NCBI GenBank assembly: GCA_021852245.1 | Contig: JAJZNY010000306.1 | Span: 1 to 11,459 of the forward strand | From: Planctomycetota bacterium | GTDB taxonomy: Bacteria > Planctomycetota > Phycisphaerae > WQYP01 | Reading direction: 5' to 3' | Length of the DNA stretch: 11,459 bases | Part shown: piece by piece, positions 1-6,493 of the stretch | How positions within the stretch are numbered: position 1 is the first letter of the stretch | Layout: each line of letters begins with the position of its first letter | The notes under the pieces: generated by a model | What the model saw: the letters and a program-made list of their open reading frames with translations, nothing else | What the model was told of the DNA's origin: nothing | The model's database searches: none | Program-made: the position numbers and the translations under genes

Positions 1-129
1 GATCAGGCTGAGCTGTGGCAGATGACACTCAAGGGAGAGGGGGTGGAAGTTATCAATCCGGTCCTCACGTCTGATCAAATCAGCGAGGTTTCAGAGCAAA
101 TATCCGCCATCCTTGCCGAAACCATCTGA
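1..129 (+). CDS. C-terminal fragment of an unidentified protein (5' end outside window)
   Basis: An open frame runs from the first base to a TGA at 127-129 and gives the last 42 residues of a protein. The fragment begins DQAELWQMTLKGEGVEVINP and ends in a helix-like stretch (SEQISAILAETI). The pattern of a charged helix, then GVEV.NP, then a terminal amphipathic helix vaguely resembles the C-terminus of solute-binding proteins such as TRAP DctP, but 42 residues are too few to assign a family. It converges on the GH13 gene, with 31 bp between the two stop codons. No convincing terminator lies in that gap, only an 8-bp direct repeat TTGTGCCG at 130-137 and 149-156. That the frame is coding is inferred from its openness and plausible composition. 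Confidence 0.55.
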   Translation, partial: DQAELWQMTLKGEGVEVINPVLTSDQISEVSEQISAILAETI

Positions 130-160
130 TTGTGCCGATGGCGACTGTTTGTGCCGGCCC

Positions 161-2713
161 TTAGTGGTTGGCGACCGGCGCGGGAGCCAGCACCACCGTC
201 TGCCATGGCCGGAGCGTCAACCGAATGGTCTCCTGTGCTTTAACGGCGCGGGCTCCACGTCTAAGCACCAAAACCGGCCGCCGACTGATGGAACTCCGTG
301 GCTGCACGATGAGCCGAAAATCTCGCGGTGAAAGATAATTATAAAATCTGCGGCCGATATCCGCTTTGAATACATGCAGCGTAAGATGATGGACCTCCGG
401 ACTGCGATTCAGTGCGACGTAGACATCGCGGCCGCTCAAACTGCGGTAGAACGCAAATACATCCTTGCTTGACGATGCTCGCAGCTCACCATATTCCCCT
501 GTCTCAAGGGCGGGGAGTTCCCGTCGCATGGCAATCGCTCGCCGGTAAAAATTCAGCAGCGATTCATTCACCGTCACCTGCGGATCGTCGTAAGGCTCCA
601 TGCTTTTCCACACCATCGGTTGGCGATCGGATGGATCGCTTGCACCCCACATGCCCACTTCATCGCCGTACCAGATCATCGGTGCGCCGACGAATGACAT
701 CTGGAACGCCACCACCTGTTCAAACCGTTTGTATTGGTAGGGCGTCGGCTTGGCGGAACTATAATTGGGGTTGGTCTGCAGGCGATCGTCCGCGTTAAAG
801 GGGAGATTCAGATTCACAATGCGCGATACGAATCGATCGGTATCCTGGCTGTCCAGCAGATTCTGCTGTGTCAGGTCCGTCTGCCACGAATACCAGTTGA
901 GCATCCTTTCCAGATCGACACCGAAACGCCGGGGGCCGATTCCGATGCCGCCGTTTCCTCGCCGATCCGCAAAAAATTCGGTGCAAATGGTGGCAAAGGG
1001 ATAGTTCATCACTCCGTCAAACTGATTACCTTTATTCAGGTACGATTGGGCGGGCGGCCAGATCTCGCCAATGATCACCGCATGCGGATTGATCGACTTC
1101 ACCACCTTCCGCCATGCAATCCAGAAGGCGTGCGGAACGGTTTGCGCCGAATCAACGCGCCAGCCGTCAATACCATCGGCTACATGGCCATTGGGCGCCA
1201 TCCAGCGCCGGGTTACGGCGAAAAAATAGCGGCATAGGCCCGGCGCCAGACCCGTCTTCGGATAGTGCCGGAAATTCGGCATATTGCCATTGAGTCCACC
1301 CCATGAGCGATAGACGATATGCGGCGACCATTTAACGATTTGAAACCACCCGGCGTAGGGAGATTTACGCCCGTATTTAAGCACGTTCTGAAACGGCCCG
1401 AATCCGACGCCACAGTGGCCGAATGGCACATCCAGAATAACCTTGAAATGGCGCTGATGCGCCTTCTTGACGAAACGAAGAAAAACTTTGTCCGATTTTG
1501 ACCATTGCCATGTCGCCGGGTTCCGGATCCGCTCCCCCTTGAGCAGTTTCAGAGAACCCTTGATACCAAAGCCGTCGTCCACATGCCGGTAATCCCACGG
1601 ATCGTATTTATGAATGCTTGGCGAAACAAAAATAGGTGTGAGGTAAAGCGCGTTGACGCCGAGTTGCTGCAGATAACCCAGCTTGTCTTGAATCCCTTGA
1701 ATGTCGCCGCCGTAGAAGCGGTTGTAAACGTAGCTGTAGAAATTTCCCTTTTCTCCTGCGGGACGGTACGGTTTGAACCACGACCACCGCCACGGGATAT
1801 GCGGCGAGGGGTCATTCGCCTTGTTGCCGTTGAAAAACCGTTCAGGAAATATTTCATACCATACCGCGTGATGCGTCCATCGCGGCGTGATAATCAGCGG
1901 ACGCAAATGGGAAATATAGGCGTTTCGGGTCGCTGTCGCCGGTGAAAGGTAAAATCGATCGCCCGCCAGATAAAGCGTCTGAGAGCCGTGGGTCAGGCCG
2001 AAATAGTAATGCACCGGTGCGCGGAGATCGGTCAGCAGGGCGCCATCGAGGGTGGCCCCATGATGCGTCAGCTCCGGCCGCAGCGGATAATGATGCCACG
2101 CGCGGCCCGCAGATCGAACCACTGCAAAAGCGTCGGTCAGGGATCCGGCGCGGGTTCTCAGCGATAATCTTAATTCCCGGTGATTAACGACATCGTAGTA
2201 AACGGTGCGGCGGTCGGAAAACGCAATCTCGTTCATCGGGACGACATCAGGCTTCGGTGCCGGCATCTTCTGCCATGCGGATAATATCCTGACGCCGCTG
2301 TTGATTCCTCCGTTGCCGTCGGGTTCGGAAAGTTGCGGATTCGAATTCGGGTCCGGAAGCCACTGACTGCCGTTGATAACAAATTTATAATAATGTATGC
2401 CAGGTGTCAGCCGCAGAGTCACATCCCAACTGCCGGCGGACGCTTGGCGCATGGGGGTGGCCCGCGGACCCCAGTTGTTGAAATCACCGGCAATGTCCAC
2501 CTGGTGGATACCGGTGGTGTTGCCCGTGGGGTGAAATACAAACGTATGGGCGATCCGTGTCGGTATCGATTCCAGCTGCCCGACCGCACCCGGAGCACGT
2601 ACCGCTGCCCGCACGGTCGAACATGGTCTCAGCCATAAAGTCGCCATGCAGCAGGCGGTGGCAAGACCCGATGTCACCACGGCGCAGCGGAAGTGGAAAA
2701 ATTTTGATATCAC
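161..2713 (-). CDS. Secreted GH13 alpha-amylase / neopullulanase-cyclomaltodextrinase-like enzyme with N-terminal CBM48-like domain
   Basis: The 850-residue product should hydrolyse alpha-1,4 (possibly also alpha-1,6) bonds in starch, pullulan or cyclic/linear maltodextrins. Residues 1-40 look like a signal peptide (hydrophobic 11-28). Residues 54-145 form a CBM48/E-set-like domain (VDIAGDFNNWGP at 72-83; PG.HYYKFVING at 104-115). Residues 155-265 are a second beta domain in the place of the CBM34-like N-domain of neopullulanases. The GH13 barrel starts near WYEIFPERFFNGN (285-297). Region I is VILDVPFGH (425-433), region V MPNF (478-481), region II GWRVDSA with nucleophile D521, region III IIGE with acid E550, and region IV LLDSQD with D624. 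The catalytic triad is therefore complete, but region I has Gly432 where Asn is usual and region IV has Gln623 where His is usual. No PEP-CTERM tail is present, so it is likely periplasmic or released. The start is GTG, preceded by GAGGA with 9-nt spacing. It lies 85 bp downstream of the co-oriented LacI-family gene. The exact substrate is not readable. Confidence 0.93.
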   Translation of the reverse strand: MISKFFHFRCAVVTSGLATACCMATLWLRPCSTVRAAVRAPGAVGQLESIPTRIAHTFVFHPTGNTTGIHQVDIAGDFNNWGPRATPMRQASAGSWDVTLRLTPGIHYYKFVINGSQWLPDPNSNPQLSEPDGNGGINSGVRILSAWQKMPAPKPDVVPMNEIAFSDRRTVYYDVVNHRELRLSLRTRAGSLTDAFAVVRSAGRAWHHYPLRPELTHHGATLDGALLTDLRAPVHYYFGLTHGSQTLYLAGDRFYLSPATATRNAYISHLRPLIITPRWTHHAVWYEIFPERFFNGNKANDPSPHIPWRWSWFKPYRPAGEKGNFYSYVYNRFYGGDIQGIQDKLGYLQQLGVNALYLTPIFVSPSIHKYDPWDYRHVDDGFGIKGSLKLLKGERIRNPATWQWSKSDKVFLRFVKKAHQRHFKVILDVPFGHCGVGFGPFQNVLKYGRKSPYAGWFQIVKWSPHIVYRSWGGLNGNMPNFRHYPKTGLAPGLCRYFFAVTRRWMAPNGHVADGIDGWRVDSAQTVPHAFWIAWRKVVKSINPHAVIIGEIWPPAQSYLNKGNQFDGVMNYPFATICTEFFADRRGNGGIGIGPRRFGVDLERMLNWYSWQTDLTQQNLLDSQDTDRFVSRIVNLNLPFNADDRLQTNPNYSSAKPTPYQYKRFEQVVAFQMSFVGAPMIWYGDEVGMWGASDPSDRQPMVWKSMEPYDDPQVTVNESLLNFYRRAIAMRRELPALETGEYGELRASSSKDVFAFYRSLSGRDVYVALNRSPEVHHLTLHVFKADIGRRFYNYLSPRDFRLIVQPRSSISRRPVLVLRRGARAVKAQETIRLTLRPWQTVVLAPAPVANH

Positions 2714-2722
2714 GGGCAGTTG

Positions 2723-2727
2723 TCCTC
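2723..2727 (-). promoter_or_regulatory. Ribosome binding site for the GTG start of the GH13 gene
   Basis: The minus strand reads GAGGA, followed by nine bases and then GTG at 2713-2711. This supports the GTG start over the later in-frame Met at residue 23, which would cut the hydrophobic signal segment. The rest of the 85-bp gap to the regulator gene (2728-2798) is A-rich near 2730-2745. It holds an imperfect dyad at 2771-2788 (CATT.CC....GG.AATG) of unknown meaning. I see no strong promoter or terminator there, which fits a two-gene transcript. Confidence 0.6.
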
Positions 2728-2798
2728 AAAAGGAAAAAATAAAATCAGACGATACATCACGGCCCTGGTGCATTGCCGCCGGGAAATGAGCCGGGCAG

Positions 2799-3971
2799 TC
2801 AATGGGTTCTTACCATGGCAGTAGATTCTCTCAGTACCAGATGGGTCGGCAGAATATCGGCGACGTGTTCCACTTTATTGTGGGTCCGCTCAATGAGTCG
2901 ATCAACCGCCCTGCATCCGAGCTCGTAGAGGGGAAGATGAACGGTCGTCAACGCAGGTTTAACAAATGGCAGATGCTGAATGTCGTCAAATCCGACAACG
3001 GATACGTCTTCCGGAACCCGAATCCCCAGTCGTACCAGCCCATGTATGGCGCCAATCGCCATTTTGTCATTCCCACACAAAATGGCGGTGATCTCCGGAT
3101 GTTCGGTAGCCAATTTCTCGGCCGCAGCCGCTCCACCCTCGGCTGTGAACATGCCGTCAGCCATCCATTGCGTGTGCTCGCCAGATACCGAATCCAACGC
3201 CTGCATCCTTCGGGTGTAGACGTCAATGACATCACGGGCAGTGGCACTTTCAGGTGCCGCATAAATGATTGCAATTCGGCGATGTCCAAGCTGCACGAGG
3301 CAGTTCATGGCCTGTTCGGCGCCTTGCCTGTAATCACAATGGATCCAATCCAGTTTATGCCCCGCGTAGCGGTTATCCACCATAATGACAGGATATTGCC
3401 GTGCCGAAAGGTCGGAAAGCATATGGTGTTTATCGTTAAACCCCAGGCACAGGAAGCCGTCCACATATTTACGTTCAAAGAGCTCGATGTGCTTATTGTC
3501 CTTAACAAATTGCGGTTTGGCCTGTTCAATGAGCACCTTGTGGTTCAATCGGCCGGCCCGATCCGCAATTCCGCTGAGCAGTTCCCCGAAATAAGCATCC
3601 GCCAATGCGTGCCGCAGGGCCGGCAGCATCACCGCGATCACTTGTGTATACTTTCCGGATAGTGCCTGCGCCGGTCGACTCGGTCTATAGCCGAGACGCT
3701 GAATAACACGCTGCACTTTACCCTGCGTTGCCCGGCTTATCCGTGGATTGTTGTTGATCACCATGGATACGGTGGCAACGGAAACCCCCGCCTCCCCGGC
3801 CACATCCCTAATGTTGATTTTTTCCGGCGGTTTGCCCAATGGGAATGCACTGTGGCCGACACGTTGGGGGGGATCGCCGACGTCGCCAGCCGGTAATTGG
3901 GTCGCATCTGTTTCCATAGGTACACTTATCGGATATCGACGATCGGGTGTTCTGGTATTTTCCAACGTCAT
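2799..3971 (-). CDS. LacI/GalR-family transcriptional regulator, likely of starch/maltodextrin genes
   Basis: The 390-residue product is a LacI-family DNA-binding sensor. The HTH domain begins at INIRDVAGEAGVSVATVS (52-69), followed by the hinge-type segment YRPSRPAQALSGK (95-107). The periplasmic-binding-protein-like effector domain then runs to the end, with family signatures such as ILCGNDKMAIGA (297-308) and EDVSVVGFDDI (321-331). The recognition helix carries the Val-Ala pair found in E. coli GalR (known family correspondence), and the TAANCGNTTA-type palindrome upstream of the divergent operon matches it. Family members normally start a few residues before the HTH, so the roughly 50-residue extension is odd. 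The ATG at 3971 lacks a strong Shine-Dalgarno, and the Met at residue 19 (codon 3915-3917) is an alternative start. The effector is unknown; neighbours suggest maltose or maltodextrin. Same strand and 85 bp upstream of the GH13 gene, so probably co-transcribed. Confidence 0.93.
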   Translation of the reverse strand: MTLENTRTPDRRYPISVPMETDATQLPAGDVGDPPQRVGHSAFPLGKPPEKINIRDVAGEAGVSVATVSMVINNNPRISRATQGKVQRVIQRLGYRPSRPAQALSGKYTQVIAVMLPALRHALADAYFGELLSGIADRAGRLNHKVLIEQAKPQFVKDNKHIELFERKYVDGFLCLGFNDKHHMLSDLSARQYPVIMVDNRYAGHKLDWIHCDYRQGAEQAMNCLVQLGHRRIAIIYAAPESATARDVIDVYTRRMQALDSVSGEHTQWMADGMFTAEGGAAAAEKLATEHPEITAILCGNDKMAIGAIHGLVRLGIRVPEDVSVVGFDDIQHLPFVKPALTTVHLPLYELGCRAVDRLIERTHNKVEHVADILPTHLVLRESTAMVRTH

Positions 3972-4095
3972 GGCGAATCATTTATCTCTGTAGCCCGGCT
4001 TTTTTTTGCCGATTTATTTTCCGCAATCGTATGCGAATATCCACGCCGCCCGGCAGCCGCCGCTTTTTTCTTCGGCAGCGATGTCGGGATACTCT

Positions 4096-4113
4096 AGTTA
4101 AAACAGTTTACCT
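4096..4113. promoter_or_regulatory. Degenerate operator-like element over the regulator's -10
   Basis: The 18 bp AGTTAAAACAGTTTACCT match the perfect operator core at 4288-4305 at 13 of 18 positions and cover the regulator's -10 exactly. The central CG typical of LacI-family operators is CA here, and the region is AT-rich, so chance similarity is quite possible. If real, it could give weak autoregulation. Confidence 0.2.
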
Positions 4114-4132
4114 CATTGCTTAACAATGTCAA
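4105..4132 (-). promoter_or_regulatory. Candidate sigma70-type promoter of the LacI-family gene
   Basis: On the minus strand TTGACA (4132-4127) is followed, after 16 bp, by TAAACT (4110-4105). The -35 is a perfect consensus and the -10 matches four of six positions. The predicted start near 4098 gives a leader of about 127 nt before the ATG at 3971. The hexamers and spacing are identical to those of the opposing promoter at 4278-4305. Confidence 0.5.
4114..4128. repeat. Short inverted repeat in the regulator's promoter spacer
   Basis: CATTG-CTTAA-CAATG is a perfect 5-bp inverted repeat with a 5-bp centre. It lies between the -10 and -35 of the minus-strand promoter and just overlaps the -35. 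The position suits a protein-binding site, but the arms are short and no family is indicated. Confidence 0.25.
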
Positions 4133-4148
4133 CGCATTTGACGAAAAA

Positions 4149-4166
4149 TCGGCCTACGTATGCCGA
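4149..4166. promoter_or_regulatory. 18-bp near-palindrome beside an orphan TATAAT
   Basis: TCGGC-C-TACGTA-T-GCCGA is symmetric at 16 of 18 positions, with one mismatched pair flanking the central TACGTA. It sits 16 bp from the regulator's -35 and 2 bp before a TATAAT (4169-4174) on the plus strand. The 5-bp arms and central CG are like a transcription-factor site. Its sequence differs from the operator at 4287-4306, so a second regulator would be needed if it is functional. Confidence 0.3.
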
Positions 4167-4277
4167 CCTATAATATCCCGGTTCTTATGATGAAGCGACC
4201 ACTTTTTGTTTAATCTACGGATAAATTACAGATTCTTGTGAAACCTGGCAGTCTTGAGAAAAATCTGCAACATTCAC

Positions 4278-4305
4278 TTGACAATTTAGTTTAACCGGTT
4301 AAACT
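4278..4305 (+). promoter_or_regulatory. Promoter of the PEP-CTERM amylase operon
   Basis: TTGACA (4278-4283) is a perfect -35, followed after 16 bp by TAAACT (4300-4305) as -10. Transcription would start near 4312, leaving a leader of about 80 nt before the ATG at 4391. The spacer and -10 are occupied by a perfect palindrome, so a bound repressor would block RNA polymerase. Confidence 0.65.
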
Positions 4306-4306
4306 A
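4287..4306. promoter_or_regulatory. LacI/GalR-type operator
   Basis: TAGTTTAACCGGTTAAACTA is a perfect 20-bp palindrome with the central CG typical of LacI-family operators. Its core TAACCGGTTA fits the GalR operator core TAANCGNTTA, and the divergent regulator has the GalR-like recognition helix VSVATVS. It overlaps the promoter spacer and -10, which is the position expected for repression. Binding by this particular regulator is inferred. Confidence 0.75.
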
Positions 4307-4390
4307 TTAGCGTGCTGGGAGTGAGTGACCCCCGGCTCAGGTAAATAGTGTCGTTCTGTTTTGTGTCTTTTGATAAAAGGAGAAACTACC

Positions 4391-5443
4391 ATGCGATCGC
4401 GACACACATCCCCGGTTCTTGCCTCAGCGGCTACTCTGGCGGTAGCGGCGATGGCAGCGGCCTGCATCGGTTCGGCCACACCTGTGCATGCAGCCATGAT
4501 TGCCAGTGACAGCGCGGCCAATTACGAGGGCAGCGGAGGATCAACCAACGTCTGGACGAACGTCGGTAATACCGCCACCTTTCCGACGGAGCCGTCCGCA
4601 GGCACTGGATTTGGCGCCTGGGCCGTCTCAGTCCAGCAGTCGGGCAACGCGCCATACAACGGTTCGGGCCTGACCACCTTTGATACTTCAAACCCGATCA
4701 ACACCAACGGCAATTATTGGTATATGTACGCCAACAATGGTAGCAACGGTGCGTCGCCCACAACGCCGCGAGCAGACATTTACCGGGCGTTCAACGGGAA
4801 TCTGAGCGCAAATCAGGCGTTCAGTATTGCCCTGCAAACCGGCAGCGTGGGTAGCTATCCAGCAGCGGGACTACCGGCGTTCGGCTTCAGCCTGGATAAC
4901 GGCGCCCCTTCGCTCTCATCGAGTTCTGTGCCGGTAACGGTTGGAAACGGTTCGCTAACCAGCGCCAACACCTACACCGACGCGAGCGCCGTGTTCGCCT
5001 TGAGCTTCAACGAAATCGGCAATAATTCCTCAAGTGGTAACCTGACTTCGTACAATGGGCAGTCCGGTTCGTCGCTCAGCTCGGGCAGCTATGCCCTCGA
5101 AACAAACATCATGGTAGACGGCACGACGACTTCAACGATCGCGGGCATCACCGGTGCCCAGCTCAGCTCCGGAATTACTGCCAATTTTGCGCTTGGTTCG
5201 GGCAATTCCTACACATTGACGCTTGATTCTGTTGGCGCGACCCCGTCCGTCCTGGCGAAATACACCGGAACCCTCAATAGCTCGGATGTTATCAACGGTG
5301 TTGATATTTTTGATCAAAATACCAACACGAACGGGACCTTCAACAGCCTGGCCATTACCGCAACCCCCGAGCCAGCCTCCATCGCGCTCCTCGCAGTGGC
5401 CGCCGGAGGGTTACTCCTGACCCGAAGGAAAAAGCTGCTCTGA
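4391..5443 (+). CDS. PEP-CTERM surface/extracellular protein of unknown function, first of two paralogues
   Basis: This 350-residue protein has a signal peptide (positive residues 1-5, Ala-rich core 9-29, cleavage near VHA at 32-34). A Ser/Asn/Gly/Thr-rich, probably beta-rich domain follows. It ends in a PEP-CTERM tail: PEP at 326-328, a hydrophobic stretch, then RRKK. Such tails direct sorting by an exosortase (known for the family), which is not encoded here. The mature part shares landmarks with the next gene: NVW (53-55), GTGFGAW (71-77), INTNG..W (103-110), YRAFN (131-135) and FNSL.IT before the tail. The ATG at 4391 is chosen because AAGGAG (4377-4382) sits 8 nt upstream; an in-frame TTG at 4361 would precede that RBS. 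As first gene behind an operator-controlled promoter, it is probably strongly induced. A carbohydrate-binding or scaffold role is only a guess from context. Confidence 0.9.
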   Translation: MRSRHTSPVLASAATLAVAAMAAACIGSATPVHAAMIASDSAANYEGSGGSTNVWTNVGNTATFPTEPSAGTGFGAWAVSVQQSGNAPYNGSGLTTFDTSNPINTNGNYWYMYANNGSNGASPTTPRADIYRAFNGNLSANQAFSIALQTGSVGSYPAAGLPAFGFSLDNGAPSLSSSSVPVTVGNGSLTSANTYTDASAVFALSFNEIGNNSSSGNLTSYNGQSGSSLSSGSYALETNIMVDGTTTSTIAGITGAQLSSGITANFALGSGNSYTLTLDSVGATPSVLAKYTGTLNSSDVINGVDIFDQNTNTNGTFNSLAITATPEPASIALLAVAAGGLLLTRRKKLL

Positions 5444-5457
5444 GGATTGATATTGTC

Positions 5458-5486
5458 GGCTGGAGTACCGCCTGCTGCATCCGGCC
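5458..5486 (+). other. Intercistronic hairpin followed by a short T-run
   Basis: GGCTGGA (5458-5464) can pair with TCCGGCC (5480-5486) in a 7-bp stem with one G.T pair and a 15-nt loop. A TTTTT run follows at 5494-5498. The spacing is too long for a classical terminator, but the structure lies in the 69-nt gap between the two paralogues. It could cause partial termination or protect the upstream message. The call is by eye, without folding energies. Confidence 0.3.
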
Positions 5487-5512
5487 ATCGAACTTTTTAT
5501 TTGGAAAGTTGT

Positions 5513-6493
5513 ATGTTTGAAAAAATAAAAAGAACGGTTGGCTTCGGTCGGCAGGTCGCGCTGGCGGCCGCCACCGTCACTTGTCTTGGCACACTTGGGG
5601 CTCACGGCGCCGCTCATGGCGCTGTGAGCCTCTCTGATAATGCTGCAAACGCAGCCTACAACAACAACGTCTGGGCCACCGGATCCAATGGCGGAAGCGG
5701 ATTTTCGCCTTGGTATTTGACGCCCGATATTTCCCAGTCCGGCGTCAATCAATCCGCCACCTGGGGTTTCGATACCGAATCGGCCGCCAATATTTTCGGC
5801 ACAACGGCCACACCGAACATCAACACCAACGGCGTCGCGTGGGCGCTTTGGTCGCAAAATGCCACCGGGACTGACCCCGTTCCGCAAACCGCCTACCGCC
5901 AATTCAACTATGCGCTGGTGCCCGGGGCAACTTTCGCCATCGATATGGCGACCGATGCAATGGGTACGCAGGGGGCGGAAGGATTCCAACTCCAGAGCTA
6001 TAACTCCTCCACCGGCTACGCCACCCCAATTTTAGAAGTCGCCGCATTCGCCACCGGAACGGATTACAGTGTCAGTTGGGGCGGTTATTCCTCCTCCTCG
6101 CAGGGGTTTACCAACAGCCAGTCGAGTACGATCTCGTCCGTACACGACGGGACAACCAGTGGCAACAATGGCAATGGAATTCAGGTAACCGTAACCATCG
6201 GCAGTGCCGACACTGCCTCCGTTACGCTCACGCCCCTGAATGCCGCCCTGCAGCCCGATACCTTTTCCTCGATCACCCTTAACAATCTGCCGATCAATCA
6301 ACTGGCGCTCTTCAATGATAATCTGGGCAGCAGTTATCAGGCAGATTATTTTAATAGTATAAATATCAGCGATCCGGTAAGTACGCCGGAACCCCCGTCC
6401 CTGATGATTCTCGCCGGACTTCTGGCCTCTCCACTGATATTGCGTAGCAGACACCGGTCGCGTCGCCGTTCCATCGCCAACGGAGGTGTCTGA
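5513..6493 (+). CDS. PEP-CTERM surface/extracellular protein of unknown function, second paralogue
   Basis: The 326-residue product has a signal peptide (KIKR near the start, hydrophobic 15-30, cleavage near A37). A Ser/Thr/Asn-rich domain follows, and the PEP-CTERM tail has PEP at 292-294, a hydrophobic segment and an Arg-rich end. It shares ordered landmarks with the preceding gene: NVW (52-54), GSGFSPW (61-67), INTNG..W (103-110), YRQFN (128-132) and FNS..IS just before the tail, so the two probably arose by duplication and diverged widely. The start is ATG 5513, after a modest GGAAAG (5503-5508) only 4 nt away; upstream in-frame starts are not needed. The last codons (Asn-Gly-Gly-Val) contain GGAGG, the ribosome binding site of the amylase gene, which this gene overlaps by one base. 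Function unknown; a role with the amylase is inferred. Confidence 0.9.
   Translation: MFEKIKRTVGFGRQVALAAATVTCLGTLGAHGAAHGAVSLSDNAANAAYNNNVWATGSNGGSGFSPWYLTPDISQSGVNQSATWGFDTESAANIFGTTATPNINTNGVAWALWSQNATGTDPVPQTAYRQFNYALVPGATFAIDMATDAMGTQGAEGFQLQSYNSSTGYATPILEVAAFATGTDYSVSWGGYSSSSQGFTNSQSSTISSVHDGTTSGNNGNGIQVTVTIGSADTASVTLTPLNAALQPDTFSSITLNNLPINQLALFNDNLGSSYQADYFNSINISDPVSTPEPPSLMILAGLLASPLILRSRHRSRRRSIANGGV
6482..6486 (+). promoter_or_regulatory. Ribosome binding site inside the preceding gene, with TGATG stop/start overlap
   Basis: GGAGG lies 6 nt before the ATG at 6493. The preceding gene's TGA (6491-6493) shares its A with this ATG. The arrangement indicates translational coupling and fixes the amylase start. 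Confidence 0.75.

Larger units (their letters stand above)
3972..4390. promoter_or_regulatory. Divergent control region between the regulator gene and the PEP-CTERM amylase operon
   Basis: This 419-bp AT-richer stretch has no credible gene. From left to right it holds the regulator's leader (about 3972-4098), a minus-strand promoter (4105-4132) overlapping a degenerate operator-like element (4096-4113) and a CATTG/CAATG inverted repeat (4114-4128), an 18-bp near-palindrome (4149-4166), a TATAAT hexamer (4169-4174) without a good -35, an AT-rich segment without visible signals (4175-4277), the plus-strand promoter with its operator (4278-4306), and a leader of about 80 nt to the ATG at 4391. 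In that leader GCTGGG (from 4314) and CCCGGC could form a small hairpin. Promoter and operator assignments are by eye. Confidence 0.6.

Noticed and set aside
130..160. Bidirectional terminator between the first fragment and the GH13 gene
   Set aside because: The 31-bp gap has a GCCG...CGGC pairing possibility and an 8-bp direct repeat but no stable stem with a T-tract on either strand.
734..1945. Plus-strand open frames (146-167 codons) opposite the minus-strand GH13 gene
   Set aside because: They lie inside a well-supported GH13 catalytic domain in another frame, and their translations show no family features.
2644..2660. Lipoprotein signal (Cys-Cys near residue 21-22) in the minus-strand GH13 enzyme
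   Set aside because: The residue three places before the Cys is not the usual Leu and the context does not fit a lipobox well; an ordinary signal peptide is more likely.
2802..3662. A 286-codon plus-strand open frame opposite the regulator gene
   Set aside because: It is fully antisense to a clear LacI-family gene, its translation has no recognisable domain or signal, and it has no suitable RBS; it is a by-product of codon composition.
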